From: Fragum whitleyi
Lineage: Eukaryota; Mollusca; Bivalvia; Cardiida; Cardiidae
NCBI GenBank assembly: GCA_948146395.1
Contig: OX411551.1
Span: forward strand, 46,580,854-46,644,853
Direction of reading: 5' to 3'
Length of the DNA stretch: 64,000 nucleotides
Shown here: positions 1-14,900 of the stretch, in pieces
Position numbering within the stretch: position 1 is the stretch's first letter
Layout: the number at the start of each line of letters is the position of its first letter
The notes under the pieces: model-generated
Seen by the model: the letters and a program-made list of their open reading frames with translations, nothing else
Databases searched by the model: none
Told to the model about the DNA's origin: nothing
Position numbers and translations under genes: made by a program

Positions 1-5
1 TCCTA

Positions 6-2409
6 TGGCGTGTAATCGGTTGCAAAATTATATGAAAAAAATAATTGTTCTATAATACGAATATTTATTTCAAAAATAAATAAATTATGGTAAAAAGAAA
101 ATATATATTCAATAAATTAAATTATTTGTTCTATGGTTATTTATATCTATTCAATAATGATAAATATCGATTCTATAATAATGATTTTTTTTTTTCAAAA
201 AAATAAATAATTTATTCAATAATTAAAAATATTTATTCTATAATTGTAAATATTTGTTGTATAATGAAAAAAATATTTATTGTATAATTCAAAATATTTA
301 TTGTATAATTTAAAATATTTATTATATAATCTAAAATATTTGTTCAAAGATTGAACATAAATAATTATTTCTATAATTTAAAATAATTTATTCAATACCT
401 CACACAAAATATTTATTCAATAATTAGCATTCTGGGAAGGAAGTGGCTAGCCATAGACTGGGAACATGATCGACTTTCACGATCTAGACTGGTAAATCTA
501 CGTTATTTCCCGGAAGATTTTAACAGGCTCAATTATGAAGTTGACTGTGTTAATACTTTCAAAGAGAGAAAAAGTGACGAAATTCATCTACCCTTCAATT
601 AGATTTAACTGATCTATTGATTTTTGGTGGTACTCCCCTTTGGCTGGCCAGTTGTTAAGAAAAATCAGTTTGGCGAAATCGTATTACTTAAAACTGTTCC
701 TAAATGAAAGTCTTTTTGAGGAAAGGTGTGCTTTTGTGACCAATGAATGTCCTCCGTGCGTTGTGTGTCGTCCGGCATCAACAATTTAAGTGTTTACACT
801 CAAGGAGCCACAAATATGGCCCAATCTTCATGAAACTTGGTCAGAATTTTGGCCAGGTCACAAGAATGAACCCTATTGAAAATGGGAGGGATCTATGCCA
901 TATCACGAGGAATGGGGCCTTGTTGACAATTTACTTGTTCACACTCTAGAAGCCATATAAATGACCCAATCTTAATGAACGTTGGTCAGAATAATGGTCA
1001 GGTCACAAGAATGAACCCCATTGAAAATTGAGAGAATCCATGCCATATCACGGGGAAAGGGGTCTTAATAAAAATTTTCTTGTTTACACTCTTGAAGTCA
1101 TAATTATGGCCCAATCTTTATGACGTTGGTCAAAATATTCATGGTCACAAGAATGGACCCTATTGAAAATGGGAAGGATACATGCCATATCATGTGAAAA
1201 GGAGTCTAATGACAACTGTCTTGTTTTCACTCTTGAGGCCACACATATGGCCAAATTTTCATAAAATTTGGTCAGAATGTATACCGGGTATAAAGTCAAA
1301 ATGATAATCCCTTTTGAAAAATGTATTGTCATATGAGAAAATACAGTAAAAATAGCCTTTATTCTCTTTATCAACTCTAGGGGTTATCAGTATTTCAATA
1401 TGTTTATCTTGTCAAAGGTTGATTCCCCCCCCCCCCCAGAAAAAAAAACCTTGTTTAGAAGTGGCTAGAAACTTATGCAGGGATCATTGGAACAGAATAA
1501 TGTCTTTCTTTAAAACATCTAATGATCATTTAATGATTTTAAAGCATTTAATTTTGCTAAGTGGGGAGTCAAAAAGATGAAGGTGAGCGATTTAGGACCA
1601 TTATGGTCCTCCTGCTCAAATCATCACATTGTCTCTCGAGACTCAAGGACGATCATATGAAATTCCTCAAAAAGACTTTCATTTAGGAACAGTTTTAAAT
1701 TATACGATTTCGCCAAACTGGTTTTTCTTAACAGCTGGCCAGCCAAAGGGGAGCACTGCCGAAAATCAATAAATCGGTTAAATTTAATTGAAAGGTAAAT
1801 GAATGTCGTCAGTTTTTCACTCTTTGAAAGTATTAACACAGTCAACTTCGTAATTGAGCCTGTTAAAATCTTCAGGGAAGTAACGTAGATTGGGGAGATT
1901 TCCAGTCTATCGTGAAAGTCGATAATGTTCCCAGTCTATGGCTAGCCACTTCCTTCCCAGAATGCTAATTATTGAATAAATATTTTGTGTTAGGTATTGA
2001 ATAAATTATTTTAAATTATAGAAATAATTATTTATGTTCAATCTTTGAACAAATATTTCAGATTTTACAATAAATATTTTAAATGATACAATAAATATTT
2101 TAAATGATACAAAAAATATTTTAAATTATACAATAAATATTTTTTTCATTATACAACAAATATTTACAATTATAGAATAAATATTTTTGATTATTGAATA
2201 TATTGTTTATTTTTTTTAAAAAAAATATAATCATAATTATAGAATAAATATTTATCATTATTGAATAGATATAAATAACTATAGAACAAATAATTCAATT
2301 TATTGAATATATATTTTCTATTTACCATAATTTATTTATTTTTGAAATAAATATTCGTATTATAGAACAATTATTTTTTTCATATAATTTTGCAACCGAT
2401 TACACGCCA
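6..2409. mobile_element. Foldback element with ~720-750 bp inverted arms, TA target duplication
   Basis: The left arm (6-723) and right arm (1663-2409) are inverted copies over almost their whole length. The outer end reads TGGCGTGTAATCGGTTGC on the left and its complement on the right. TA dinucleotides flank both ends (4-5 and 2410-2411), the target duplication expected of Tc1/mariner-type transposition. Each arm has an AT-rich outer half made of degenerate units resembling AATATTTATTGTATAATT and a unique inner half. No transposase ORF is seen, so it is non-autonomous. The centre is filled by an unrelated tandem-repeat element (next entry). The arms differ by scattered substitutions and short indels, so it is not a recent insertion. 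Confidence 0.85.
724..1615 (+). mobile_element. Tandem-core element nested in the foldback (family F)
   Basis: Four or five diverged repeats of roughly 120 bp are visible, each carrying versions of 'cccaatcttcatgaaacttg' and 'accctattgaaaatggga'. The right end (about 1582-1615) has a short hairpin, GGACCA-TTA-TGGTCC, after GGTGAGCGAT. That matches the 3' end of the element at 5901-7119. It lies where the two foldback arms meet, so it either inserted there or was captured. Confidence 0.55.
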
Positions 2410-2634
2410 TAATCTCCTCTGGATCCGCCAGTTGATTTTTTTTATTGCTATGTTCGATTTCGTGATGCTGATAACTGTATCCTTACTTTCTATATATTTA
2501 TAAGAGATATGAATGTAACGAGGAAGTAAACGTATATATTTTATGCGTGTTGATCTTTCTGGCGTAAGATACGGATTATCACTATATCGGATATCATAGG
2601 CTTACTCAGATTCGTGATATTACTTCATACATTT

Positions 2635-2791
2635 AAGGTAGTGGACCCGTAATAGTTCCGCAACATTTCGGAGCTTATGATAATCCACAAAGTTAGCCGA
2701 GGTTTCCTAATGAAATCATTAGGAATCCTCGGTTGACAGTGTTAAAGTTAATGACTTCCGAAACTTTGCGGAACTATAACGTGTCCACTAC
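2635..2791. mobile_element. Small inverted-repeat element, family E copy 1
   Basis: The left end AAGGTAGTGGACCCGTAATA and the right end are imperfect inverted repeats of about 37 bp around a short spacer with its own hairpin. A second copy lies at 7593-7725. It ends 56 bases before the start codon of the CAP gene, so it may overlap that gene's promoter or 5' UTR. Confidence 0.6.
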
Positions 2792-2847
2792 AAAAGTTAT
2801 TTATTTTTCTGCAGATTTCATAAAAATCCCTAAGATGTTGATAAACA

Positions 2848-2908
2848 ATGGCTGATAAATATGGATTAGCAAAGTTGGTAGTTATATGGATTACATTCTC
2901 AATTGCAG
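2848..2908 (+). CDS. CAP gene exon 1: start codon and signal peptide
   Basis: Encodes residues 1-20 (MADKYGLAKLVVIWITFSIA) and the first base of codon 21, ending at G|GTAAGT. The hydrophobic core after a lysine is a typical secretory signal. No alternative upstream ATG in frame was needed. The exon is followed by an 11-kb intron packed with repeats. Confidence 0.8.
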
Positions 2909-5900
2909 GTAAGTCAAAATTCAAAAAATAGAGAAAGAGGGGGGTGGGTGGGGGGGGGGGGGGGGGTCCTTAGTTGTCCAAATTTATAGGGCTTGCAGAC
3001 AAAAATGAATAATTTGAGTCTGTGTGTTACATTTCCAATGATTTCACGTGTGTGCAAAAAAGGCCCTGATCACCCATTGCATCCGTACATACTGTAATTG
3101 CACTGAAAGGCTGTTAAGGCTAATCAATGTGCGTTGCGCGTGCACGGATTGAATTATTGAAAATGTCACGCACAGGATCTTTTATATACTGTAAAGACAG
3201 GCCCAATACAGTGTGAGATAGAACATTTTTTCAGGTTGAGATAGAACTTTGATGTAACCTCCATTAGACTATTTCATTTGCAAATAAGTTGTATGGGCAA
3301 AAAAGAACTATTAGGGAACACTTGAAATAAAATATTTGGAAAAGATATTACCTCATGTTAAGGTCAACCAGATGTCGCATTTCAGAAATTCCTTCGCGGG
3401 TAGTTAGCTTTATCATTCATTATGGGCCGCCATCATAGCGCAGTTGGTAGCGCGTCAGACTGTCAATCTAGAGGTCCTGGGTTCGATCCCCGACGGCGGC
3501 ACTCATTCTTTCCGACTATTTGTCTCTCACCAATGGGTTGATAATCATAGACCTATGTGAGATAGTAGCTGGAGGCTAGGAAAGGATGTGATGGTTGTAC
3601 TGGTGAGAAAAATACCAGGAATCCATTGTTAGGTGCTCCAGCCGCCGCGATATAACTGAAATAATGTTGAAAGCGGCGTTAAACTCCATTCAATCAATCA
3701 ATATCATTCGTTATTTAGAAAATTAAAAGAAAATCGACCCGAATAAGCAAGCGTAGTTAACGCAGTTGGACTAGGATTAGACTGCAAAATCTGGCCTATC
3801 AACGCTACCCTCCGAAACTGGATAGATTGAGACAGACTCGCCAGTCAGGACTAAGATTAACACTTTACGCACTAAACACATGGTTCCATTTTATCTGACG
3901 TGTACCCATGTTTTATTGTTGTTTTCCTGTATTTAAACGTCTGCTTCTGTTCTTCTTTTCAACCACACGCTTTCCAATTTAAATATTGCTTTCAGTTATT
4001 AAAGAACCTTGAGCCAGTGCGTGACATTTCCAACAATTTCGTCTGTGGTTAACGTTAGGACTCTGATCAGCCTGTGCAGCCCCGCACAGTCTGACCGGAG
4101 TCTTCACTCTACGCTCAATAAAAAGATATGGTCTTAATGCCTCTTCAGGTGGTCACCATTATATTCTTATTGTATTTTGTCGTTATCTGTGTTGTCCAAC
4201 GTATGTATATCACGCACGTTTGAAATTGTTGGAACTGTCACGCACAGGCTCATATTAAAATTTATATTACGACGACTGTCAATATCAATCGTTTAAAAGT
4301 TTCGTTTGACGGTAGAGGATTGATAAATGCAAAGAAAACTCAGAGGTACAGTTAAAAACATCGTGAAATTGACAAGGTGAATGATTTTGGAATGATTAAG
4401 GAATGAAATTGAATGAGTGTGTGGAGCGACTTTTGAGTGAATTGAATGGGAGGTAATCCAGTATTGCAAATTTTGTTCAGGATGAACAAAATTAGCAATA
4501 TCGATTGCCTCCCTTTAATAAAATATACAAACAAGTTCTATTGATAGCTCCCTATATCTTCAAGAACCTATCAAAGGCTTACAATTTCTATTAAATAAGC
4601 GAAATCCCGATTTTTTCGCCTAGCTATTATTATTTTGAACGAAGTTGTTGTTATATGTTTTTCAGTGAGTTTGGAGCGTTGTTGAATGGTTTGAGTGAGT
4701 GTTTGGAATGAATGAATGGAGCGCTGAGTGAGCGGTTTAGAATGGTTTTGATTGAGGTGAATGTCTATTTCACGATGTAACTAACTGTATTCATTTCATA
4801 CTTAAACACGAAACAGCAGTTTTAAAAGGTCCCGCCCAAGCGTCTCTTATTTATGTGCAATTAAATGTAAACTAGATTAAAAGTGTTTTTTGTGTGAATT
4901 TGTGTGTTTTACTAAAGATTAGAGAAATTATGTCATATCCCAGTTTGATCCACTTCAAACATGAATTAGACAACATTTTTACAGTGTTTGTTTATATAAA
5001 TTTAAGATGATGAGTTTTTTTTTTTATTTTTAATCCATGATATTGTCCTGGCAGGATGGGGCCAAAGTAACGGGTTAATGTTTATAATCGCATTTAAAAT
5101 TAGTTGACAATGTAAACGAAAGTAAACTAAAGTAAAGTAAAGTTTAACTATTTGTCGGTAACCAAACCCTCGTTACTTCATTTTGAACAAGCTGATTAGG
5201 GTTTTATGATTCAGTAGCCGCCACCAGAGCGCAGTTGGTAGCGCGTCGGTCTATCAATCTAATGGTCCCGGATTCGATCCCCGACGGCGGTACTCATTCT
5301 TTCCGACTATTTGCCTCTAACCAATGGGTTGATAATCGTAGACCTATGTGAGTTAGCAGATGGAGGCTAGGAAAGGATGTGATGGTAGTACTGGTGAGAG
5401 AAATACCAAGAATCAATTGTTAGGTGCTCCAGTAGCCTGGCTCCCAGGCTGTCAGTTAGTTTTAAAATCATTAAGGTAGACCACTCATGTGTAACTATTT
5501 TATTTCAAATTACCTCCCATATCCTCAAAAAATGACAGCCCCACTGATCGGCCAGTCAGAGAATATAAGCTGATAAGAAATTTTCTTTCTCTAATTGAAT
5601 TGGCTTATTTTTTTCACAATACTTCAGATCAGTGGGACGGGAGCCAGTCTAGGTGCTCCAGCTGCCGCTATATAACTGAAAAATTGTTGAAAGCGGCGTA
5701 AAATCCCATTCAATCGATCAATCAATTAACAATAAGGATTTCAGAATACAGTTTTTTTTGCTTGCATTAATGGTTATTGCCGGCTCATTCCCCAAAATGA
5801 GAAGTAAACTATGCTCATTACGTCACGGCTAAGCCACGCCCATCCAGGTAAATAATAACGCAGAATATCATACACGGGTAGTTGAAGTTATTATATTTTT

Positions 5901-8900
5901 AGCTCACCTGAGCACGAAGTGCTCAAGGTGAGCTATTGGGATCGTAGAATGTCCGTCGTCCGTCGTCAGTCGTGCGTCGTCCGTCGTCCGTCGTGCGTCG
6001 TGCGTCGTGCGTCGTCCACAATTTCTTTTAACATCTTCTCCTCCTAAACCAGTGGGCCAATCTTGATGAAACTTGGCAGGGATGTTCCTTGAGTCAAGCT
6101 CTACCAAAGTTGTTTAAATAAATGAAATCTACCCTTAACTTTCCCTTTACCCTTAACAAAAAAGGTGAAAATATGAAAATCTTTAAAAATCTTCTTCTCT
6201 GTTCATATCAAGACCCTGGGGTCATATTTGGGCTTTGCCCGGGCCCAACCCTTTTTACATAGAATCAAAGAGCGAAAATCTTTAAAAATCTTCTTCTCTG
6301 TAACCAGATGGAAGGCAGCTTAAATATTTGGTGTGTAGCATCACCTAGTGGGCCTCTACCAAGTTTGTTCATAACAAGACCCCTGGGTCATATTTGGGCT
6401 TTGTACAGTTGCATCCCTTTATCTCTTATGAGCACGAAGGGTAAAAAAATGAAAATCTTCAAAAATCTTCTTCTCTGAAACCAGAAGGCAGACAGCTTTC
6501 ATATTTGGTATGTAGCATCATCTAGTGGACCTCTACCAAGTTTGTTCATATCAAGACCCTGGGGTCATGTTTGGGCTTTGCCGGGGCCCAACCCTTTTAA
6601 CATAGAATCAAAGAGTGAAAATCTTTAAAAATCTTCTTTAATCGAAACCAGAGGGCACACTGCTTTCATTTTTGGTATGTAGCATCATCTTGTGGGCCCC
6701 TACCAAGTTTGTTCATATCAAGACCCTTGGGTCATATTGGGGCTCCACCCGGGCGTATCCCTTTCAGCTCATCTGAGCACGATGGGTGAAAATGTGAAAA
6801 CCTTCAAAACTCTTCTTCTCTGAAACCAGAAGGCAGACAGCTTTCATATTTAGAATGTAGCATCATCTTATGGACCTTTTCCAAGTTTGTTCATATCAAG
6901 ACCCTTGGGTCACTTTGGGGTCCACCTTGGTGCATCCCTTTTTACATAGAATCAAAGAGCAAAAAGGCATATCTGTCTTGCTCTTCGCTGAAAACGTTCC
7001 TCGGTATTGATCTTAAGCAATTATCTTCTTTTTGACATCTGCCTATCTATTTAATGTGATGTCCCAGGGGTCATAGAGACTCAGGTGAGCGATCTAGGAC
7101 CATCTTGGTCCTCTTGTTTATTTATCTTGACTTTCTTTTTTCATTTCCCTATTACATCATTTAAGCCTGTGCATGACATTTCCAACAATTGAAAATGTTC
7201 TCGAGGTGCCAACATTGATAAGCGTTGACAGCCACATACTGTGAATGTAAAGTTACCTGATAGACTACAGATACTTTAAAATCTTATCTATCTTCTGAAT
7301 TGCAAAGTGAAGAGTCTGGTCAGACTGTGCGGATGCACAGACTGATCAGAGTCTTCGCTTTGCGCCTTTTTGAAATTGTTGGAAATCTCACGCACAGGCT
7401 CATTTCTAAAACTTTGCGCATCTGTCAACTATGTTGGGTATTTGGAATATTGGAGTAGGATAAAATATATCAATAATTTTAAAATGTATCAATAAGTTTT
7501 CGTGTTTATAGGACGAGTATTAACTAACTGTAATCGAACTATCTTATGTTTATCCTTTCTTATGCCATATTGAGAGCTGAAGAACAACATTTAAGGTAGT
7601 GGATCCACCATAGTTCGGTAACGTCTCGGAACGCATTATCTTTCACAATGTTAACCAAAGAGTACACTGTGTTAAAGTTCCTTACTTCCGAAACGTTGCG
7701 GAACTATTACGGGTCCACTTCCTTTAATGTCTATCAACGATATTAAACTTGAATACAGTCCTTGTCAATATCCTTATCATAATGTGTGGGCTGTGCACGC
7801 TTACTAGATCTAGGGCCGAGAATTTTGATAGGCCCTATTTTGCAATTTTCTGAATCTTGAACGACCACTTTAGAAAAACGTTTTCAAATTGCCCAATGCC
7901 CGATTCTGTCTCGTCCTCTTACGGAGTCCTAGATTATGATTCTTCTCCGGTGACGGTATTCGGAACATCGCTCGGACTTTTCCGTAAACTTGAAAGTACC
8001 TCGGACGTAAGTGTGGTCTTTAGGTAATTAAGTTTCCGGAGGGGGGGGGGGGTACTTCGGTTATATAATACGCTTGTCGAAAAACATATCTTGTTTATCC
8101 TTTCCGATCGCCTGTGGAGATCTTCTAGGTACATTATAATTATATAATAATCTATCTATTTTGTTTTCGCAACGCCATCCTTAGCTACGTCTGTGACGTC
8201 AGATAAACCCACTTGCGATATGACGCGCTTTCATGTCTGAGCCCTCAATATTCCCGAGGTCTATTTCGTAGAATCACCGAAGGATCCCGAGCACGGTGAC
8301 GGATCACATATATCGATGTCCGAGTGTCAATTAGTCGTAAGTTCAAACACTGTTTAAGCACTTACTACATTTTAGAACTGTAATGTCGAGGTATACCTTA
8401 CATTTTTCATACTTCTAGAACTTAGAAGTTTCCCAAGCTTTCGTTCCAATCCTTTTCACAAAATATGTTGTTCATTATACCGTCTGTAAAATTTTCTGAA
8501 TAAAATATATTTAAACTACTTCTAGATCTAATACGAATTCGTATATATATGTGACCCGTCACGCGAAATGAGATTCATTTAAAAAAGAGATTTGGCCCAG
8601 CATTGGTAAACTAAAGGTCGCATATCAAAAATTCATTCACATGAAGGTAGATTAATCATTCTAGTTTCAGAAAACTAGCAAAGTGCGAAAAGTTTCGTTC
8701 CTAGTCAGTCTGCGCAATATGCGCAGTCTGACAAGGGTCGACACTTTACGCACTGCCCAGATGGTCCCTTTTCGCGTGATGGGTCACATATTTATATTGA
8801 ACCCTAGGAAATCATTAGCACAAGAAATATACATTATCAGAGATAAGCCATGGATTATCATAGATTAGCCGTTTCTGTATAATCCGGAAGATCGCTTCCT

Positions 8901-11900
8901 GATGTGATTTGGGACTTGCACATCAAACAAGCCATATGATCGCTAAAATAATCTCTTTGATATGGTCCGAATATTTCAGCTTACGAAAGCTAACCCGTCA
9001 TGCAAAAATAATGATTATCGGAGATCTCCTTGAAATATTTGGAAATGACATTGGATCCAGCGAGTCTCAACGAGGATGAAAAAAGTACAGTCGGTTTTCA
9101 AATTATAACCCGCTTTGCACGTGTACTTGCGTGCAAAGCGTGGCATAATTGGCAAACTGTTTGGACCGTTTTGTCAACCTGAAAACAGTGCTGGTTTACA
9201 TTTCAGAAATGACTATAAGAGGAAAATTAGAAAAATCGTTCCAGATTTAGAAAATGGCAAAAACTTGGAAAAATTTCGACACAATCCAGTCTGCACAGGT
9301 CAAGCAGTCCGACCAGGTTCCGTAGTTTTTCGCATTTCCCAGATAGTCCTTTTATTGATTATTCATATAAACTGTGACCCGTCATGCTAAAAGGGACTAT
9401 CTATGCAGAGCGTAAAGTGCCGACCTACTCAGGCTGCGCGGACTGCGCAGACTGACTTGGATCGAAACTTTACGCACTGGAACTATTTTCTGAATCTAGA
9501 ATATTCAATTTACCTGCCTTTGTCTAAAAATTGAAATGCGAAATCTGGCTGACCTATGCTTGACACAATCTCTTTTTCAAACTATTTCAATTATTTATTT
9601 TAAGGAGTTCCGAGATGGTACCTTTTCGCACGATGGTTCAAATTTATAGAAAAAAAGTAAGGTTGATCATACTAAATAGTCTGTACCGTCATGAGAATGT
9701 TTGTTGGTAGGCAGGATGTGTTCCATAAGAGCATACGATAAGCATTTCTAGTAATTTGACATCTGAAATGCGTGAATCGGGCAGTGAACTTCTGATATAC
9801 ATTTTTGAGATATTGACCATTTGGCCCGAACCCAGCACGAACGGTATTCAATTTACACCAATATCAATAAATTTGCCAAATTGGATGCGCATTGATTTAC
9901 TTCATTGAATACGCCCTATTTGTTATACTATATTCGATACCTTTTTAACAGCAAGTCAATGTTTAAAGGCAGAAGTAATGATTCTAACAAATTCATTTCA
10001 GTTTCTTAGGTTAAATAATCAAGCTATTCCATCTAAAATTCACTATGAAGCGAGAAAAAAATATTTACATGAACAGAGTATCATGGAAATAATTTATACT
10101 CGGTCAAACGGTCAAAGAAATGCTAAAATAAACACACTTCTTAGAATATTTATGAAATACGAAACAAATCAGTCAATGGGTTTGAAGAAAACCATAAATC
10201 TATCAATAGCTTCATGGCTACCAGACGATCCGCCGTCAAAGTGCAGTAGCGCAGCATCTCACAATTTTCAATCAAGGGGGCACATGTTCGATCCCCGGTG
10301 GCGAAACTTGCCCTTTCCGACATTGGAATCCTGCCAATAGGCAGATAATAGATAATCGTAATTTAAAGTGGGATAGTAGATGGAGGGTAAAGGAAATTCT
10401 GTGATACTAGTTCAAGGAATACAAGAAATCTATCGTTAGGTACACATGCTCCCGTTTGGTATAAATTACGGATTTCAAAATCTTTGAAAGAAACTTTTAG
10501 ATATTTCCTAGGTTAATGTCACAACCTAAGCGTGACGCTAAAATTGCGCTTGTCCGGAGCATATCTTTAATAGTAAGTAATGGATTCCGTAATGACTTCT
10601 AAAATTTTCCCGTACCATAAGCACATGTTCTTTTTTGAATTTCATTGAAGAAAGTTAATAGGTCAGGGTTAAGCTGAAGGTCAGATGTTAAAAAATACGG
10701 GAATCCTAAGCGTTTTTTTATATATTTATTTAAGAATGATTCTCAAAAAAACCAAAAGAAAAATATGATACAATTATTCCCCTTCATAAGTTGAGGTGTC
10801 ATCTAAAATTGTTTTAGAACATGGTAAAATTTGCAAGAAGAATGATTTTGGAATGACTTTGAAATAAAATTGGATCAGCGTATGGAGCTGATCAGGATGA
10901 ATAAAATTAGCAATATTCATTACTTCCCTTTAATAAGATATGCTTCAAAGTTCTATAAATAACTTCCTATTTCTTAAAGAACCAATCAGAAGCTTACACG
11001 CATTCAAATATGTCAGTGTCATCTTGTTTTTAAGCTCCACTGGACGTAGTCCAGCGGGGCTATTTCCATAGCCTGGTGTCCGTCCTGGGTGCGTGTGTAC
11101 GTGCGTTTGTGCGTTCGTCAGTCCATTTCATTTTTCTTTAAACTCCTTCTTCTCTTAAGCCGCTTGTCAGATTTAAACCAAACTTCACAGGAATGATGCT
11201 AAGAACATGTTCTTTTACATCTGTTCGTGAAATTCTGATCGCGCTGATGACATGGGCTCTACGGGCCGAAGCGTCTCTGAAAAATGGTCCCGTATGATGA
11301 AATATAAAAAAAATATTCTTCTCTGAAATTACTTCTCGGGATTCAACAAATTTCACAGAAATGATGCTTAGAACATGCTCTTCAAGATTTGTTTGAGAAA
11401 TTCTGATCGAGCTGATGACATTGCCTTTTTAGGCTGCCGTGTCACTAAAAAATGGTCCCATACAGTTAACAACACCGTGAAATTGACAAGGTGAATGATT
11501 ATGGAATGATTTAGGAATAAAATTGAATGAGTGTATGGAGCGAGTTTTGAGTGAAATTAATGGGAGGTAATTCAATATCGCAAATTTTGTTCAGGATGAA
11601 CAAAATTAGCGATATTGATTACCTCCCTTTTTTATAAAATATGCATACAAATTCTATAGATAATTTTCCATTTCTTCATGATCCTATTAGACGCTTGCAA
11701 TTTGAATTATGTTAGTGAAATCGCGATTTTTCTCTATCCAAATTTATTTTGACTGACGTCGTTAATTTCATATTTTTCAATGGATTTGAACGTTTTTGAA
11801 TGGTTTGAATGAGTGTTTGGACTGAATGATTGGATCGCTGAGTGAGTGATTTAGAATGGTTTTAATTGAGGTGAATATCAATTTCACAATGTAACTAATT

Positions 11901-14900
11901 GTGTGATGAAATATAGAAACAATCTTCTCTGAAACGCCTATTCAGAATTTAACCAGACTTCACATTAATGATACTCAGAACATAGTCTTTCAGATTTTAT
12001 TGTTAATTTTTGATCCGGTGGATAAGAATGGCTCTATGGGCTGCCGCCTAAGGGAAGAATAGTCCAATATGACGAAATAGAGAAAAATCTTCTTCTCTGA
12101 AACTACTGGTCAGAAAACACCAAAACTTCACTTGAATGATGCCTGTGATATGCATTTTAAGATATCGTATTGATGAAATGTGCTTTGCGGGCTGCAGTGT
12201 CACGGAAAAATAGTCCCTTATTATTCAATAATAAAATAATCTTCTTCTGTGAAATTTTTTGCCAGTTACAATAAAACTTCACAAGAAGGACACTTAGAGA
12301 ATTACTTCGTTTCATTTGGATAGGGTTGGTTGCTTTGACTCTATCGGCCGTTGCATTTCCGAATAATGGTCCCATATGATGAAATAAAAGAAATCTTCTT
12401 CTCCGGAACTACTGGTCAGAATTCATCAAAACTTCTCAAGGATGATCCTTAGGACGTGCTCTATCAACTATCTCTGTTTTGGTGATACAATGCTGCGTCA
12501 TGGAAAAGGGGCATCTGTGATGCAACATATCTCGTTATCACAACTTGTACATTTATTTAACAGATATTTGTGAAATAAATGATTTTTTTTAAATCACATA
12601 ACTATGCAGTAATGGCGAATTAAAGCTGCTTGGAAATATTATATCAGACCATGGAAAAGGGGCCTTCTTGTATAAATGATGAAAATCTGCTAACAAATGG
12701 TTCATGCCTTAGCTGAATACTTTCAGTGCCATTAATTGACGTATTCTTATCAAAACACTAGTCCTAAAGTGCCAGTGGAACGATACTGGCTCTCTTGGGC
12801 CTCTTGTTTCTAGCTATTTTACATTTTGAATGTTGTTGAAGATCTTATCTTTTTAAATGATTTTGGACCGTTTTGGAATGGTTTGAATGAGTGTTTAGAA
12901 TGAATGAATGGAATACTAAGGGAGCGATTTAAAATGGTTTTGATTGAGATGAAAGTCAATTTCACCATGTTACTAACTGTAGCTACCTATGTAAAAGGTC
13001 ACAGCTCAATTTCGAAGGATCATAGCCATTACATAAATTGGCGGATTTTTAAATTCTTAAGATTACTTAAAGAATTCTTGTAAAGTAACTTGATATTCTT
13101 AGTTTTCTTATTCGTGTATTTTATAAGTTGCGACAGTTCCTTCTCAATACAAAGTGAGTGATAACATCGCCCTGATAATACCAAGGGCAAGGCCATCTCC
13201 ATTTTAGTTCGTATGAGTTTCACATGCCCTTGAGAAGGCGAATCAACCTGAAACACCTTTAAACCCTTTCGTCTCCAAAATAAATTTTGGCTTAGGCATT
13301 AAATAAAAAGCAAATAGTTGATGAGAGACCTAAATGTCAAAACTTTTGTTGAACGGCTTGAAAATCGCCCGTCAACGAAAACTCTTTACAAACAAACGGC
13401 GGATGTTACCATTGCTCTTTGATTCAATTATTGATTTGATTAGTCAAACGATAATACCTGAATAATACTTGATACATTTTTTTATCAAAGACACATGCTT
13501 AAACCTTCATTTGGTACTTATTTCACTATCGCATGTCGAACAGATAGATGGTTACGGCCAATTCTCTTAAAAGCCTTCTTAATAATCGGTGGCCATTTTG
13601 ACTTGCAGGCGGCCATCTTAAGGAAGGCCGACGTTTAAATGAAAAAATATTTATCTTTAATAAAAGACATATGTTTTACTTGCCAAATGGTATCAAAATA
13701 ATGGTTTTATGATGTTCAAAATATAACATATGTCCGATTAACTTTCAGACCTACTTCTTCATTGGCGGCCATTTTATTTTTGAGCGGCCATCTTGAAAAT
13801 GGCTAAATTTCAGGTGGCCAGACTTCGAATTTTGGTCTAGGGGGTTTGAAGAATGTTTGGTGAAAATTTCATGCTTGAATCACCAACTGAAGTATTTCCT
13901 CAAATTTAGCCTTTAATCCGCTGCACTATGAGTCTAAGTTTTGATTTGCTGTTTCAGATGCTTCCTCCTTAGATATTTTTAGACAAGTAAACAACAGATA
14001 TGGTCGATACAAGAGAGAGGTAGGTAACTAAGATCAGACCTTTGAAGAGTCAAACTATTGGAACTACAGCTTTAATCAATCATGAAGTCGCAAGACTTTT
14101 GTCGCCAAACCATGTAATTTTCATAGAATTTCCTCAAAATTTGAATAAATGTTGACCCGATTACAGTTAAAAACATCGTGAAATTGACAAGGTGAATGAT
14201 TTGGAATGATTTAGGAATGAAATTAAATGAGTGTGTGGAGCGACTTTTGAGTGAATTTAATGGGAGGTAATCCAGTATTGCAAATTTTGTTCAGGATGAA
14301 CAAAATTAGCAATATTGATTACCTCCCTTTAATAAAATATGCATAAAAGTTCATAAGATAGCTCCCTATTTTTTTCAAGAACCTATCAGACGCTTACAAT
14401 TTCAATTAAATAAGTGAAATCCCGATTTTTTCCTAGTTATTATTATTTTGAACGAAGTTTTTGTTATATGTTTTTCAGTGAGTCTGGAGCGTTTTTGAAT
14501 GGTTTGAGTGAGTGTTTGGAATGAATGAATGGAGAGCTGAGTGAGCGTTTTAGAATGGTTTTGATTGAGTTAAATGTCAATTTCACGATGTAATTAACTG
14601 TAAGAAGAGAAATCTTTATGTATTTAAAACTCTAACAAAAATTATATAAATTCAAGGCAGATAAACTTTTTGTATTCATTTCTTAAGAAATTAGCCAATT
14701 TACCTCCCTTGGATTTCGATCAAGGGAATCTTTTTTTTTCAAATGAGTGAAGTAAAATGTTGTTTCATATCTATTTATAAAACAACTTAATATGATATCA
14801 TTTTTCATAATAATTTCGTCCGTTCTTCCGTCCGCCTACCGATTTAGTCTGGCTGTTCCATTGTTTTTTTTTTAAATCCAGTCGTCTTTAGATTTATTAA

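Noticed and set aside
3424..3500. Stand-alone tRNA gene (tRNA-Asp-like anticodon loop)
   Set aside because: The same head with the same downstream body and CAAT tail occurs in several copies with target duplications, so it is a SINE head.
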